This document shows, one piece after another, positions 9,731-20,929 of a DNA stretch of 64,000 nucleotides. Position numbers and translations under genes: made by a program. Every line of letters begins with the position of its first letter. The stretch's first letter is position 1. The stretch is from NCBI RefSeq assembly GCF_000966195.1, contig NZ_LAHL01000003.1, forward strand, positions 186,001 to 250,000. The letters run 5' to 3'. This DNA comes from Domibacillus robiginosus (GTDB lineage Bacteria; Bacillota; Bacilli; Bacillales; Domibacillaceae). A model generated the notes under the pieces. That model saw nothing but the letters and a program-made list of their open reading frames with translations, was not told the DNA's origin and did no database searches.

Positions 9731-9752
9731 ACCGGGACTTCCCGGTTTATTT
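9726..9752 (+). terminator. Terminator after the DUF4003 gene
   Basis: Perfect hairpin AATAAACCGGG-actt-CCCGGTTTATT immediately after the stop codon. The T tract is short. Confidence 0.8.
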
Positions 9753-9940
9753 GCGTTAAAAAAGGGCAGGTTTAAACTGATCAATCGCTCCGCATACGCA
9801 GATTTTTGCAGCAGGTTAATGGCTTTGCAGGATGCCGGTTTAAAAAAGCTGAAATAGTCCTGCTGAAAGCAAAAAAAAACCTCTAGCAGTACTTGTCTCC
9901 TGCTTGCTGCCGATAAACAGATGCCTTCTCATTTTAGGGC

Positions 9941-9969
9941 TTGACGTGAATTGTCAGAAACGTTAAACT
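9941..9969 (+). promoter_or_regulatory. Sigma-A promoter of the his operon
   Basis: TTGACG (9941-9946) and TAAACT (9964-9969) are separated by 17 bases, upstream of hisZ. The predicted start of transcription is near 9976. Confidence 0.65.
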
Positions 9970-9982
9970 ACTACTAATATAT

Positions 9983-10006
9983 CTTTAGTACATTAGCGAA
10001 CTAAAG
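9983..10006 (+). promoter_or_regulatory. Palindromic operator candidate in the his leader
   Basis: CTTTAGT and ACTAAAG form perfect 7-base arms around a 10-base centre, just downstream of the predicted transcription start and 27 bases before hisZ. No T-box leader is present, so repression by a protein is likelier. A TrpR-family HisR/YerC-type repressor, known to control his genes in Firmicutes, is a reasonable guess but is inferred only from position and the CTA-containing arms. Confidence 0.5.
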
Positions 10007-10033
10007 TAAAATACATATGATCGGGTGATAAAG

Positions 10034-11215
10034 ATGTCGAAGCTGTTAATGTTTGAAAAGCCAGTTGGAATGCGGGATACGCTGCCGCACATTTATGAAA
10101 CGAAACGAAAAGTAAAAGAAGCGGCTGAGGGTGCGATGAGAAGCTGGGGCTATCGTTTTATTGAAACACCGGCGCTTGAATACTATGAGACAGTCGGAGA
10201 CGCATCAGCCATTTTGGACCGCCAGCTGTTTAAGCTTCTTGACCAGCAGGGCAATACACTTGTGCTTCGTCCCGATATGACGGCACCTATTGCCCGTGTG
10301 GCAGCAGCAAAATTATTGAAAGAACGCGTGCCGCTTCGCCTTGCTTATTCAGCCAGCGTATACCGTGCTCAGCAGCGTGAGGGCGGAAGGGCAGCGGAGT
10401 TTGAGCAAATTGGGGTTGAAATGATCGGCGACGAAACGATGAGCGCCGATGCGGAAGTGATTGCCCTTCTTGTATCTGTTATGAAGGAGACAGGCCTTGA
10501 GAAGTTTCAATTGTCACTGGGACACATTCGCTTTACGGACGAGCTGTTCCGTCAAATTCTTGGAACAGAAGAACGGTCTGAACAGCTGCGCCGCTTCCTA
10601 TATGAGAAAAACTATGTGGGCTACCGTGAGCATGTGAAAAACCTGCCGCTGTCGTCTATTGATAAGCAGCGTTTGCTGCAATTCTTACACTTATCAGGCG
10701 GCATAAGCTGTCTGGATGAAGCAGCTAAGCTGATCGAGGGAAGTGCAGGTGCCGAAGCACTGGATGAACTAAGAACGGTGTTTGGACGTCTCCAGGAATA
10801 CGGCGTAGACCAGTATGTAACATTTGACTTGCCGCTTGTCAGCCACATGAGCTATTATACGGGTCTTGTTTTTGAAGTGTATGCGGACGGCGTAGGAGCA
10901 CCGGTTGGAAACGGCGGACGGTATGACGATTTGCTTGGCAAATTCGGTCATCCGGCAGGTGCAACTGGTTTCGGTCTTCGTGTTGACTTTTTACTTGAAG
11001 CACTCGGCCAGCTTGAAGACGAAGCAGGCGTTCATTGTGTACTGTTCAGTAATGAACGGCGTGTAGAAGCGATTGCAGAAGCACAAAAACGCCGCGCAGC
11101 AGGAGAATGCGTGCTGCTTCAGGATGTCGCTGGAGTAAAAGATGTAGATTCATTCACGGAATCATGCAAAAGTGTAACGTTTTTTGTCGGAAAATCATCA
11201 GGGGGGAACGTGTAA
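10034..11215 (+). CDS. hisZ: ATP phosphoribosyltransferase regulatory subunit
   Basis: HisZ is a catalytically inactive histidyl-tRNA-synthetase paralogue that activates the short form of HisG in the first step of histidine synthesis. The 393-residue product has class II synthetase motifs ([59 protein letters not shown]) and [12 protein letters not shown], but lacks the synthetase anticodon-binding domain. I place the start at the ATG at 10034 behind GGGTGAT; a GTG three codons upstream overlaps that ribosome site. It is the first of eight his genes and its stop overlaps the hisG start. Confidence 0.95.
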   Translation: MSKLLMFEKPVGMRDTLPHIYETKRKVKEAAEGAMRSWGYRFIETPALEYYETVGDASAILDRQLFKLLDQQGNTLVLRPDMTAPIARVAAAKLLKERVPLRLAYSASVYRAQQREGGRAAEFEQIGVEMIGDETMSADAEVIALLVSVMKETGLEKFQLSLGHIRFTDELFRQILGTEERSEQLRRFLYEKNYVGYREHVKNLPLSSIDKQRLLQFLHLSGGISCLDEAAKLIEGSAGAEALDELRTVFGRLQEYGVDQYVTFDLPLVSHMSYYTGLVFEVYADGVGAPVGNGGRYDDLLGKFGHPAGATGFGLRVDFLLEALGQLEDEAGVHCVLFSNERRVEAIAEAQKRRAAGECVLLQDVAGVKDVDSFTESCKSVTFFVGKSSGGNV

Positions 11216-11853
11216 TGTCCATGCTAACAATTGCGATGCCAAAAGGGCGGATCTTCGAAGAAGCGGCGGCGCTGATGCAGGAAGCAGGCTATAAGCTTCC
11301 GCCGGACCTGGATGAATCACGCAAGCTTATCATTGAAGTGCCGGAAGAAAATATGCGCTTTTTCCTGGCAAAACCGATGGATGTAGCGACCTACGTCGAA
11401 CACGGGGTAGCAGACGTCGGAATTGCCGGAAAAGACGTGCTGCTTGAGGAAGAGCGGGATGTATACGAGCTGCTGGATTTGAAAATCAGTCCATGCTACC
11501 TGGCGGTGGCGGGTCTTCCAGATACAGCACTTAACGAAGTAGCACCGAAAATCGCGACAAAGTATCCAACGGTGGCTTCTGCTTACTTCCGTGAAAAGGG
11601 TGAGCAGGTGGAAATCATTAAGCTGAACGGTTCGATTGAACTGGCGCCATTAATCGGGTTGTCTGACCGAATTGTTGATATTGTGTCGACTGGACGGACG
11701 CTCCGGGAAAACGGGCTTGTTGAATACGAAACGATTGTCGGCATTACGTCCCGTTTAATTGTGAATCCAGTCAGCTATCGAATGAAAAACGAAGAGATTT
11801 CAACATTCGTCAATCGCCTGACGGATACGATTGAAGAAAAGGCGGTTCGGTAA
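11215..11853 (+). CDS. hisG: ATP phosphoribosyltransferase, short form
   Basis: HisG joins ATP and PRPP to give phosphoribosyl-ATP, the committed step of histidine synthesis. The 212-residue length and the absence of the C-terminal regulatory domain identify the short form that needs HisZ. Visible motifs are [35 protein letters not shown] and the PRPP loop [14 protein letters not shown]. The ATG overlaps the hisZ stop (TAATG). Confidence 0.97.
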   Translation: MSMLTIAMPKGRIFEEAAALMQEAGYKLPPDLDESRKLIIEVPEENMRFFLAKPMDVATYVEHGVADVGIAGKDVLLEEERDVYELLDLKISPCYLAVAGLPDTALNEVAPKIATKYPTVASAYFREKGEQVEIIKLNGSIELAPLIGLSDRIVDIVSTGRTLRENGLVEYETIVGITSRLIVNPVSYRMKNEEISTFVNRLTDTIEEKAVR

Positions 11854-11854
11854 C

Positions 11855-13123
11855 ATGATCGAGATCAAGCAGGTAACGCCGGGACTTTCGATCAAACGGT
11901 CAGTCGATGCAGGAACAGAAGAACAGCAGCGTATCGTGCGTGATATTATTCAAGACGTTCGTGAAAACGGCGACCGCGCACTGTTTGCTTATACAGAAAA
12001 GTTTGACGGCGCGAAGCTGTACAGCTTGAAGGTGACGCAGGATGAAATTAATGACGCCTATACCGAGCTGGATGATGAGATCATCCGAATTATCCGTGAA
12101 GCAGCCGAGAACATCGCCGCTTTTCATGCGAAGCAAAAGCGGGAAACGTGGCTGTACACAAATGAAGATGGCTCGATTTTAGGACAGAAAATGACGCCGC
12201 TTGATTCGGCAGGTGTGTATGTACCAGGCGGCACAGCTGCTTATCCGTCGTCTGTTCTGATGAATGTGATGCCAGCTAAAACAGCAGGCGTAGGGCGGAT
12301 TGTCATGGTATCACCGCCAAGAAAAGATGGACGCCTTCCTGCAGGCGTGCTTGTTGCCGCTGATATTGCTGGTGTGAAAGACATCTTTAAAGTCGGCGGC
12401 GCCCAGGCTGTCGCGGCACTTGCATATGGAACGGAATCCATTCAGCCGGTTGATAAAATCACCGGACCGGGTAATATTTTTGTTGCGCTTGCGAAGCGGG
12501 AAGTGTTCGGCGATGTGGACATCGATATGATTGCCGGACCAAGCGAAATCGCGGTGCTTGCAGACGAAACCGCCTCCGCAAAAGAAGTGGCGGCTGATAT
12601 GCTGTCGCAGGCCGAGCATGACACGCGTGCATCAGCGGTTTTAGTCACGACGTCTGAAACACTTGCAAAAGAAGTGGCAGACCAGATTGAACAGCAGCTT
12701 GCGGTACTGCCGCGGCAGGATATTGCGCGGCCTTCTATTGAAGAGCACGGAGCGATTTATCTTGCTTCAACATTGGAAGAAGCGGTTGAAACAATTAACG
12801 CCATCGCACCGGAGCACCTGGAAATCATGACAGAAAATGCACTGGAGCTGACGAAAGATATTAAGCACGCCGGCGCGATCTTTGTAGGGCGGTACTCATC
12901 GGAGCCGGTCGGTGACTACTTTGCCGGGCCGAATCATGTATTGCCGACAAACGGAACAGCCCGCTTTTCAAGTCCGCTTAACGTAGATGACTTTATGAAA
13001 AAATCAAGCATTATTATGTACAGCAAGGAAGCTTTCGACAAGCACGGCGCAAAAATTGCCGCGTTTGCGCGACTGGAAGGATTAGAAGCACATGCCCGCG
13101 CTATTGAAGCGCGCAATCAATAA
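11855..13123 (+). CDS. hisD: Histidinol dehydrogenase
   Basis: HisD oxidises L-histidinol to L-histidine in two NAD-dependent steps. The 422-residue protein shows the family segments [20 protein letters not shown] and [17 protein letters not shown], the signature [31 protein letters not shown] with zinc and catalytic residues, and the C-terminal zinc region [14 protein letters not shown]. The ATG one base after the hisG stop was chosen over an upstream in-frame ATG inside hisG because it starts with the family N-terminus. Confidence 0.97.
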   Translation: MIEIKQVTPGLSIKRSVDAGTEEQQRIVRDIIQDVRENGDRALFAYTEKFDGAKLYSLKVTQDEINDAYTELDDEIIRIIREAAENIAAFHAKQKRETWLYTNEDGSILGQKMTPLDSAGVYVPGGTAAYPSSVLMNVMPAKTAGVGRIVMVSPPRKDGRLPAGVLVAADIAGVKDIFKVGGAQAVAALAYGTESIQPVDKITGPGNIFVALAKREVFGDVDIDMIAGPSEIAVLADETASAKEVAADMLSQAEHDTRASAVLVTTSETLAKEVADQIEQQLAVLPRQDIARPSIEEHGAIYLASTLEEAVETINAIAPEHLEIMTENALELTKDIKHAGAIFVGRYSSEPVGDYFAGPNHVLPTNGTARFSSPLNVDDFMKKSSIIMYSKEAFDKHGAKIAAFARLEGLEAHARAIEARNQ

Positions 13124-13137
13124 AGGAGAGAGACTAA

Positions 13138-13731
13138 ATGGGGAATCGAAGTGCAGAGCTGCAGCGTTACACAGGCGAAACGAAAATTGACCTGGCATTT
13201 GAGATAGATGGAGAAGGAAAGTCCGATATTCAAACAGGTGTGCCGTTTATGGACCATATGCTGGATTTGTTTACACGTCATGGTCATTTTGACTTAACGG
13301 TTAAAGCAGATGGCGATGTGGAAGTGGACGACCACCATACAACGGAAGACATCGGCATCGTACTTGGCATGGCGCTGAAGGAAGCGCTGGGTGATAAAAA
13401 AGGCATTAAGCGGTATGGAAACTTTTTTGTGCCGATGGATGATACCCTTGCACAGGTGGTGGTGGATTTAAGCAACCGTCCGCATTTTGAAATTCGTGGA
13501 GCGGACTTTCCATCACAAAAAGTCGGCACCTTTGATACAGAGCTTGTACATGAATTTTTATGGAAATTCGCGCTGGAGGCTCGTATAAACCTGCATGTGA
13601 TTATTCATTACGGAACAAACACGCACCATATGATTGAAGCAGTATTTAAAGCGATGGCCCGCGCGATTGATGAAGCAGTCACAATTGACCCGCGTGTAAA
13701 AGGGGTACCGTCAACGAAGGGAATGTTGTAA
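13138..13731 (+). CDS. hisB: Imidazoleglycerol-phosphate dehydratase
   Basis: HisB is the manganese-dependent dehydratase that makes imidazole acetol phosphate. It is monofunctional (197 residues), without the histidinol-phosphatase domain seen in enterics. The metal-binding histidine clusters are present: FMDHMLDLFTRHGHFDL, DDHHTTEDIGI and HVIIHYGTNTHHMIEA. AAAGGAGAG precedes the ATG and the stop abuts the hisH start. Confidence 0.97.
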   Translation: MGNRSAELQRYTGETKIDLAFEIDGEGKSDIQTGVPFMDHMLDLFTRHGHFDLTVKADGDVEVDDHHTTEDIGIVLGMALKEALGDKKGIKRYGNFFVPMDDTLAQVVVDLSNRPHFEIRGADFPSQKVGTFDTELVHEFLWKFALEARINLHVIIHYGTNTHHMIEAVFKAMARAIDEAVTIDPRVKGVPSTKGML

Positions 13732-14370
13732 ATGATCGGCATCATCGATTATGGCATGGGCAATTTGTTCAGTGTATCCAAAGCGCTTGAGCGAATTGGC
13801 ATCCCGTATATAATCAGTGAATCACCAGAAGAGTTAAACAAAACAAAAGGCGTTATTTTGCCGGGTGTCGGTGCCTTCAAAGATGCAATGGCCCGTCTTC
13901 GTGAAACGCAGCTCGACCAATTTATCCACGAGTATGTGGACAGCGGCCGTCCGCTTCTTGGCATTTGTCTCGGTATGCAGCTGCTATTTGAAGAAAGTGA
14001 AGAAAACGGCCGGTTTGAAGGGCTCGGTCTGCTCAAGGGACGAATTGTGCACATTCCGGACCGTGATGCGAACGGCGAGCGTTTGAAAGTGCCGCATATG
14101 GGATGGAACAAGCTTCATTTTCACCAGGATGCACCTGTACTTGAAGGCATTGAGGATGGATATGTGTATTTTGTTCATTCCTATTATGCAGACGGAGTAG
14201 ACAAAAAAACCCTTCTTGCCAGTGCGGACTACGGAGTGCAGGTGCCGGCTGTTGTCGGGCGGGATAATGTATCGGGCATGCAGTTTCACCCGGAAAAAAG
14301 CAGCACAACCGGCATGCAGCTGCTGACCAATTTTGCAAAAGCGATGGAACGATCGGAGGATATGCTATGA
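13732..14370 (+). CDS. hisH: Imidazole glycerol phosphate synthase, glutaminase subunit
   Basis: HisH supplies ammonia from glutamine to HisF. This class I glutamine amidotransferase (212 residues) has the nucleophile elbow [12 protein letters not shown] and the catalytic His-Glu pair in [10 protein letters not shown]. The early motif [13 protein letters not shown] is typical. The ATG follows the hisB stop directly and the gene overlaps hisA by 4 bases. Confidence 0.97.
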   Translation: MIGIIDYGMGNLFSVSKALERIGIPYIISESPEELNKTKGVILPGVGAFKDAMARLRETQLDQFIHEYVDSGRPLLGICLGMQLLFEESEENGRFEGLGLLKGRIVHIPDRDANGERLKVPHMGWNKLHFHQDAPVLEGIEDGYVYFVHSYYADGVDKKTLLASADYGVQVPAVVGRDNVSGMQFHPEKSSTTGMQLLTNFAKAMERSEDML

Positions 14371-15098
14371 GTTTTACTATTTACCCGGCTATTGATATGC
14401 GCGGCGGCAAATGCGTCCGCCTTGTGCAGGGGGATTACAATCAAGAAACGGTTTACGGAGACTCGCCGTTTGATATGGCAAAATCATTCGTGGAGCAGGG
14501 AGCCGAATGGATTCATATGGTTGATCTGGACGGAGCAAAGAACGGTCAGCGCGTGAACGATACGTTTGTGATCGAAGCAGCAAAAAAGCTAAATGCAAAG
14601 GTGCAAATCGGCGGAGGTATCCGGACAGAAGAAGATGTAAAGCATTATCTGGACAATGGTGTAGACCGCGTAATTATCGGCAGTCTTGCTGTGAAGGAGC
14701 CGGAGCTCGTGAAAGAGTGGCTTCGTACAAATGGAGAAAAAATTGCGATTGGACTTGATGCGAAAAATGGCTATGTCGCCACGCATGGCTGGCTTGAAAC
14801 ATCATCTGTAAAAGCGGTAGATCTTGCGAAAGAATTTGCCGAAGCAGGAGCCGAAACATTTATTTTTACCGATATCGCCAACGACGGTATGCTGTCCGGC
14901 CCAAACACGGAAGCGACAGCGGAGCTTGCACGGGAAACGGGAAAAAGCGTGATTGCTTCCGGCGGCGTTTCATCACTGGACGATTTGCGTGAGCTCGCGA
15001 AATGGAAAGAGGATGGACTTTCCGGTGCGATCTGTGGAAAGTCTATTTATACAGGCCGATTTACTGTGAAAGAAGCGCTGGAGGTGGCGGCCGAGTGA
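14367..15098 (+). CDS. hisA: ProFAR isomerase (phosphoribosyl-formimino-AICAR-P isomerase)
   Basis: HisA catalyses the Amadori rearrangement of ProFAR to PRFAR on a half-barrel-duplicated TIM fold. The 243-residue product has the catalytic aspartate in [18 protein letters not shown], the phosphate loops [10 protein letters not shown] and [11 protein letters not shown], and [12 protein letters not shown] with the second aspartate. It overlaps hisH by 4 bases and hisF by 1. Confidence 0.97.
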   Translation: MSFTIYPAIDMRGGKCVRLVQGDYNQETVYGDSPFDMAKSFVEQGAEWIHMVDLDGAKNGQRVNDTFVIEAAKKLNAKVQIGGGIRTEEDVKHYLDNGVDRVIIGSLAVKEPELVKEWLRTNGEKIAIGLDAKNGYVATHGWLETSSVKAVDLAKEFAEAGAETFIFTDIANDGMLSGPNTEATAELARETGKSVIASGGVSSLDDLRELAKWKEDGLSGAICGKSIYTGRFTVKEALEVAAE

Positions 15099-15853
15099 TG
15101 ACAAAACGCATCATCCCCTGCCTGGATGTAAAAGAAGGACGCGTCGTCAAAGGCATTCAATTTGTGGAGCTGCGTGACGCAGGAGACCCGGTGGAATTGG
15201 CGCGTGTGTACGACGAGCAAGGGGCGGACGAGCTCGTCTTTTTAGATATTTCCGCGTCTGTAGAAGGACGAAAAACGATGGTGGATGTTGTGCAGGCGGT
15301 TGCGTCAGAGCTTGCCATTCCCTTTACCGTGGGCGGCGGCATTAACGCGCTTGAAGATATGAAACGCATTTTACGTGCAGGCGCAGATAAAGTATCATTG
15401 AATACAGCGGCTGTAAACAATCCGGATTTGATCAATGAAGGAGCCGCGTTTTTCGGCTCTCAATGTATCGTGATTGCCATTGATGCAAAATACGATGAAT
15501 CAATTGGAACGTGGCGCGTGTATACACACGGCGGACGCACGCCAACCGACCGGACCGTCATTGACTGGGCAAAGGAAGCGGTCGAGCGCGGTGCCGGGGA
15601 AATTTTGCTGACAAGCATGGATGAAGACGGGAGCAAGCAAGGCTTTGATATTGCCCTGACAAAAGCAGTCGGTGAGGCAGTACCGGTTCCGGTAATTGCT
15701 TCCGGCGGTGCCGGGGGAGCGGAACACTTTTTGGATGTGTTTACAGAAGCGAAGGCTGATGCAGCGCTTGCCGCTTCTATTTTTCACTATAAAGAAACCG
15801 GCGTTGGAGAGGTCAAACAATTTTTGCGAAATGCAGAGGTGAACGTCAGATGA
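15098..15853 (+). CDS. hisF: Imidazole glycerol phosphate synthase, cyclase subunit
   Basis: HisF uses ammonia from HisH to close the imidazole ring and releases AICAR. The 251-residue TIM barrel shows [16 protein letters not shown] with the catalytic Asp, [29 protein letters not shown] with the second catalytic Asp, and [11 protein letters not shown]. The ATG at 15098 shares one base with the hisA stop; an upstream in-frame extension lies within hisA. Confidence 0.97.
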   Translation: MTKRIIPCLDVKEGRVVKGIQFVELRDAGDPVELARVYDEQGADELVFLDISASVEGRKTMVDVVQAVASELAIPFTVGGGINALEDMKRILRAGADKVSLNTAAVNNPDLINEGAAFFGSQCIVIAIDAKYDESIGTWRVYTHGGRTPTDRTVIDWAKEAVERGAGEILLTSMDEDGSKQGFDIALTKAVGEAVPVPVIASGGAGGAEHFLDVFTEAKADAALAASIFHYKETGVGEVKQFLRNAEVNVR

Positions 15854-16479
15854 TTGACGAAGTAAAATTTGATGAAAAAGGACTCGTGCCTGCCATTGTA
15901 CAGGATGCGACCACATACGAAGTGTTGACACTTGCGTATATGAACAAGGAATCTCTCGAAAAAACGATGGAAACTGGCGAAACATGGTTTTGGAGCCGTT
16001 CCCGTCAGGAGCTCTGGCATAAAGGTGCTACAAGCGGCCATACACAAAAAGTCGTTTCCATGCAGTTTGACTGCGACAAAGATGCGATCGTTGTAAAAGT
16101 GGAGCCGGCCGGTGCTGCCTGCCACCGCGGGACAACGAGCTGCTTTGATGAACCGTTTTATGGGGAAGACAGTGCATCCCTTCCGTATTCAATCCTGCAG
16201 CAGCTTGAGCAGGTAATTGCAGACCGTGAGCAAAACCGTCCGGAAGGCGCTTATACGACGTATCTGTTTGAAAAAGGCGTCGATAAAATTTTGAAAAAAG
16301 TCGGTGAAGAAGCGGCTGAAGTTATTATTGCGGCGAAAAACCGTGACAAGGAAGAACTGCAGTGGGAAGCTGCGGACCTGTTGTACCATCTGCTTGTTTT
16401 GCTTCGCGAACAAGATTTGGCTCTGGATGATGTGCTGTCCGTTTTGGCACGCCGTCACGAAGGAAAAAGCAAAGAATAA
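15850..16479 (+). CDS. hisI: Bifunctional phosphoribosyl-AMP cyclohydrolase / phosphoribosyl-ATP pyrophosphatase
   Basis: This HisIE fusion carries out steps two and three of histidine synthesis. Residues 1-110 are the zinc-dependent cyclohydrolase ([45 protein letters not shown]). Residues 115-209 are the MazG-like pyrophosphatase ([32 protein letters not shown]). The length of 209 is usual for the fused form. It overlaps hisF by 4 bases and ends the operon. Confidence 0.97.
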   Translation: MIDEVKFDEKGLVPAIVQDATTYEVLTLAYMNKESLEKTMETGETWFWSRSRQELWHKGATSGHTQKVVSMQFDCDKDAIVVKVEPAGAACHRGTTSCFDEPFYGEDSASLPYSILQQLEQVIADREQNRPEGAYTTYLFEKGVDKILKKVGEEAAEVIIAAKNRDKEELQWEAADLLYHLLVLLREQDLALDDVLSVLARRHEGKSKE

Positions 16480-16483
16480 GAAA

Positions 16484-16511
16484 AAAGCCGGCCTCATTTG
16501 GGCCGGCTTTT
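16484..16511 (+). terminator. his operon terminator
   Basis: AAGCCGGCC and GGCCGGCTT form a GC-rich stem followed by TTTT, five bases after the hisI stop. Confidence 0.92.
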
Positions 16512-16581
16512 CATCTGTTTTTCTGCCGGTGCGTATGCTATACTACATAAGTTAATCATATAGAACGTACGGAGGATTTTC

Positions 16582-18093
16582 ATGGGAAATGACTCAATGG
16601 GCCGGAAACAAAGGGAGAACGTTGTCTCGTTTTTTCCGACAGGAGAGTTTTATTATATAAAAGGCATGAAGGCGCTGGAAAAAAGAGAGCTGCCGAAGGC
16701 GAAAAAATATCTTTCGCGCGCCATGGATCTTGAGCCGCTGGAACCGATTATTGCTTGTCAGCTGGCCATTGTGGAAACGGAGCTTGGGCATTACGAACAA
16801 TCAAATGGTCTGCTTCATTTTGTGCTGGACGACCTGGACCCGCATATGACAGAGTGCCATTATTTTCTGGCAAACAATTATGCACATCTTGGTTCGTTTA
16901 AAGAAGCGTTTCGCCACGCGCAAATGTACCTGGATTTGGCCGAGCAGGGCGAATACCGCGAAGATGCAGAAGACCTGCTTGATTTAATTACACTGGACCA
17001 TGAAGAAGAATTTGACGATTTGTCCGAACAGGATGAAATGATCGAAATGCAGGAAGAATCACGCTTTCTGCTGGAGAGCGGTCATTTTGCCAAAGCGGCT
17101 GCTCACCTGGAGGAAACAGTTAAGAAGTACCCGGATTTCTGGGCTGCATACAATAACCTTGCACTGGCCTATTTTTATCTGGGTCAATCAGAAAAAGCGT
17201 ATGGGGTGCTGGAGGATGTGCTTGAGCGCAATCCTGGGAATCTGCACGCCATCTGCAATAAAATCGTGTTTTATTTTTACGAAAAAAAGCAGGAAGAACT
17301 CGACAACTTAGCGGACCAGCTGGCAAAAATTCAGCCGCTTATCCCGGATCAGCAATTTAAAATTGGCGCTACCTTTGCCCTGATTGGGCGGTATAAAGAA
17401 GCGTACCGCTGGCTGAAAAAATTGCAGCGGAGCGGATTTGAAGGGGAAGCAGGGTTTTATTACTGGCTTTCTTATGCGGCACATCATACAGGCCATCCGC
17501 AAACTGCTCGATCTGCCTGGAAAAAAGTGCTGCAGAATAATCCGGAAAAAGAAGGACTGGAACCGTGGGGAACGGGAAAAGCAGACAATGAAATGGAACG
17601 CAATCCAGAGGCGATTATCGGCTATTTAAATGGAAAGCAGGACGAAGAAAGATTGTTTGGTATCTTTTTGCTTTCCCTGGCCGCTGACCATAAGGAAATT
17701 ATGACTCATCCAGACTTTTGCGACATTGAGAACCTGCAGCCATATGAAAAAATTTATCTGGCGGACATTCTTGGCATGCCGGTTGATCATTCACTTTTAA
17801 CTGAAATGAACACACGCCTTGCTCATGAAACGGCACTCGTTTTATATCGTCATTTTCGCCCGCTTGGCCCGCAGGAAGCAGGACTGTTCCTTATGTGGTT
17901 TTCGATTTTTCTTGAGCTTCAGTATCAAAAAGCAAATGTGACAAAGCCGGCGGGTCTTGCGGCGGCAGTAGAATACGTATGGCGTAAGCTGCGCAACGAG
18001 CCGTTTAGTCAGTCCGAAGCGGGGGAAAAATACAGCGTGTCTGTTTCAACGGTTCAAAAGTATGCGAAATTTATTCGTGAACACTTGCTTTGA
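16582..18093 (+). CDS. yvcD: YvcD-like tetratricopeptide-repeat protein
   Basis: A 503-residue protein of TPR repeats, matching YvcD by position and size. Repeats are clear at residues 24-60 (YYIKGMKALEKRELPKAKKY), 90-130 (CHYFLANNYAHLGSFKEAF), 155-225 (LLESGHFAKAAAHLEE, AYNNLALAYFYLGQSEKAYG) and 265-300. The last 30 residues (EAGEKYSVSVSTVQKYAKFI) look like a small helix-turn-helix, so a regulatory or scaffold role is possible. No enzyme motif is seen. ACGGAGGA lies before the ATG. It sits between the his operon and trxB, as in B. subtilis. Confidence 0.85.
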   Translation: MGNDSMGRKQRENVVSFFPTGEFYYIKGMKALEKRELPKAKKYLSRAMDLEPLEPIIACQLAIVETELGHYEQSNGLLHFVLDDLDPHMTECHYFLANNYAHLGSFKEAFRHAQMYLDLAEQGEYREDAEDLLDLITLDHEEEFDDLSEQDEMIEMQEESRFLLESGHFAKAAAHLEETVKKYPDFWAAYNNLALAYFYLGQSEKAYGVLEDVLERNPGNLHAICNKIVFYFYEKKQEELDNLADQLAKIQPLIPDQQFKIGATFALIGRYKEAYRWLKKLQRSGFEGEAGFYYWLSYAAHHTGHPQTARSAWKKVLQNNPEKEGLEPWGTGKADNEMERNPEAIIGYLNGKQDEERLFGIFLLSLAADHKEIMTHPDFCDIENLQPYEKIYLADILGMPVDHSLLTEMNTRLAHETALVLYRHFRPLGPQEAGLFLMWFSIFLELQYQKANVTKPAGLAAAVEYVWRKLRNEPFSQSEAGEKYSVSVSTVQKYAKFIREHLL

Positions 18094-18139
18094 GCAGAAT
18101 AATAGACGGAATGAATGAATTTCAGTACGATGAAGGTAA

Positions 18140-19147
<1,008 letters not shown>

Positions 19148-19236
19148 TCTTTTCTTTACGTTCTCGTCATCATTTTGAAATATTAGGGTGGTATAGTAAA
19201 GGGGTAATCAAACTGCCCCCTGCAGCTTTTTTACAT

Positions 19237-19269
19237 GCGTCTGGTACTCAGTACCAGGCGCTTTTTTTT
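19237..19269 (+). terminator. trxB terminator
   Basis: GCGTCTGGTAC and GTACCAGGCGC pair around a short loop and are followed by eight T. Confidence 0.92.
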
Positions 19270-19490
19270 GAGGCCCACAGGATGTGGGTCACGAAGGCGT
19301 TGCGACAGGACGTCGCGCTCTTAGCCTTTGCTCCTTTGAGTAAAAAATTCTAATCATGTCTAGCTCCGGGCGCCAACGGCTCGAGATCATAAGTCAAAGC
19401 GGCTATGTGGCAAAGAGCGCCACATAGCCGCTCCGCCTTATGCTTCTCGCCGCTGAGCAGGCGCCCTGCGCTTTTCTTGAAAAAAACACC
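19270..19490. repeat. Composite Bacillaceae-type intergenic repeat
   Basis: About 220 non-coding bases made of two structured parts. The first (19272-19330) holds CCCACAGGATGTGGG and GCGTTGCGACAGGACGTCGC hairpins. The second (19358-19475) starts CTAGCTCCGGGCGCCAACGG, has a near-perfect central hairpin (CGGCTATGTGGC/GCCACATAGCCG) and closes with GAGCAGGCGCCCTGCGC. From memory, sequences of both kinds are scattered between genes in many Bacillaceae genomes; this needs a search. A trxB terminator and the yvcI promoter flank it. Confidence 0.7.
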
Positions 19491-19498
19491 CGGCAGCG

Positions 19499-19527
19499 TT
19501 GCACTTATTCGGCTGTCACCGTATAAT
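19499..19527 (+). promoter_or_regulatory. Sigma-A promoter for yvcI-rapZ-yvcK-whiA-crh
   Basis: TTGCAC (19499-19504) and TATAAT (19522-19527) are 17 bases apart, beginning 9 bases after the repeat and 40 bases before the yvcI start. Confidence 0.75.
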
Positions 19528-19566
19528 GAAGGAAATATCTGTTGGCAGTTTGACGGGGGTGTTATT

Positions 19567-20025
19567 GTGCAGCGTGTCACAAATTGTGTATTAATGAGAG
19601 AGGGACAGGTTTTATTAATGCAAAAGCCCCGCCGAAATTGGTGGGTTGCGCCAGGAGGCAAAATGGAGCCTGGTGAATCCGTGCGGGATGCAGTGATTCG
19701 AGAATATCGGGAAGAAACAGGTTTATACTTGCGCAATCCGAATGTAAAAGGAATCTTTACATTTATTATTAAAGACGGCGAAAAAGTAATGGATGAATGG
19801 ATGATGTTTACATTTTTCGCTGATCAAGCTGATGGCAGTCCGCTTACCCATACAAGGGAAGGTGATCTTTACTGGAAGCCCATTGAAGAGCTGAAGGAAC
19901 TGCCCATGGCAGAGGGAGATCGTCATTTGCTTGAATACATGGTTCATGGCACCGGCCTCCTTTATGGGGCTTTTACGTATACACCGGATTTTGAGTTAAT
20001 CTCTTATCGCTTGGACCCAAGCTGA
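19567..20025 (+). CDS. yvcI: Nudix hydrolase YvcI
   Basis: A 152-residue Nudix protein. The Nudix box is complete: [23 protein letters not shown], positions about 32-54, split here only by naming its key residues G, E, R, E, E and E. The N-terminus [30 protein letters not shown] is typical of YvcI. Substrates are probably oxidised or non-canonical nucleotides, but this is family-level inference. I chose the GTG at 19567, behind GGGGGTG; the longer open frame runs back into the intergenic repeat. It starts an operon that stays compact through crh. Confidence 0.9.
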   Translation: MQRVTNCVLMREGQVLLMQKPRRNWWVAPGGKMEPGESVRDAVIREYREETGLYLRNPNVKGIFTFIIKDGEKVMDEWMMFTFFADQADGSPLTHTREGDLYWKPIEELKELPMAEGDRHLLEYMVHGTGLLYGAFTYTPDFELISYRLDPS

Positions 20026-20047
20026 TATGGGAAAAGGGGGGAAAACA

Positions 20048-20929
20048 ATGGCAAATGATGTACAGCTTGTCATTATTACAGGAATGTCTGGAGCGGGAAA
20101 AACAGTAGCGGTTCAAAGCTTTGAAGACCTTGGTTTTTATTGTATGGATAATTTGCCACCGACGCTTTTGCAGCCGTTTTTAACACTGATGAAGGGTTCA
20201 GGGCAAAAGTTAAAAAAAGTAGCCATCGTGATGGATATGCGCGGCCGTGAATTTTTTGATCATCTGCAGCCGGCTCTTGATGAAGCGGCAGAAACGCTGA
20301 ACACAGCACCAAGGGTGGTATTTTTAGACGCAGAAGACGAAGTGCTCGTGCGGCGATATAAAGAAACGCGCCGTACACATCCGCTATCCCGTGATGACCG
20401 TCCTCTTGATGGCATTCACCAGGAGCGGGAGCTGTTAAACGACCTTCGTGGCCGTGCGAATATGATCGTCAATACATCCAAAATGAAGCCAAAAGATTTG
20501 CGAGAAAACATTATGCAGGAATTTTCGCCCGATAAACAGGCCTCTTTTACTGTAAATGTCATGTCATTTGGCTTTAAGCATGGGCTTCCAATCGATGCCG
20601 ATCTTGTATTTGATGTGCGCTTTCTGCCGAACCCACATTATATTGAACATATGCGTCCACGCACGGGGCTTGAGGCAGATGTGGCTGAATATGTCATGAA
20701 GTGGAATGATACACAAAAGTTTTTAGAAAAAGTGACGGATTTACTTACATTTATGCTGCCGCATTACAAAATGGAGGGTAAATCACAGCTTGTTATTGCG
20801 ATTGGCTGCACGGGAGGCCAGCATCGGTCTGTAGCTTTGTCGGAGTATTTGTCAAAGTATTTCGCAGGTGATTATAAAACACGCGTTACACACCGTGACA
20901 TAGACAAAAGAAAGGCTGCAAAAGCATGA
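20048..20929 (+). CDS. rapZ: RNase adapter / nucleotide-binding protein RapZ (YvcJ)
   Basis: RapZ-family proteins bind nucleotides and, in E. coli, the GlmZ small RNA and glucosamine-6-phosphate; in B. subtilis YvcJ affects competence. The 293-residue product has a Walker A motif at residues 12-19 (GMSGAGKT), Walker B-like [20 protein letters not shown], and the C-terminal domain with [11 protein letters not shown] and [13 protein letters not shown]. The ATG at 20048 was chosen because a G-rich ribosome site lies just upstream; another in-frame ATG at 20027 has none. It overlaps yvcK by 4 bases. Confidence 0.95.
   Translation: MANDVQLVIITGMSGAGKTVAVQSFEDLGFYCMDNLPPTLLQPFLTLMKGSGQKLKKVAIVMDMRGREFFDHLQPALDEAAETLNTAPRVVFLDAEDEVLVRRYKETRRTHPLSRDDRPLDGIHQERELLNDLRGRANMIVNTSKMKPKDLRENIMQEFSPDKQASFTVNVMSFGFKHGLPIDADLVFDVRFLPNPHYIEHMRPRTGLEADVAEYVMKWNDTQKFLEKVTDLLTFMLPHYKMEGKSQLVIAIGCTGGQHRSVALSEYLSKYFAGDYKTRVTHRDIDKRKAAKA

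Noticed and set aside
9750-10033. T-box or riboswitch leader before hisZ
   Set aside because: No specifier loop, T-box core or anti-terminator pair is visible; only a promoter and a palindrome are supported.
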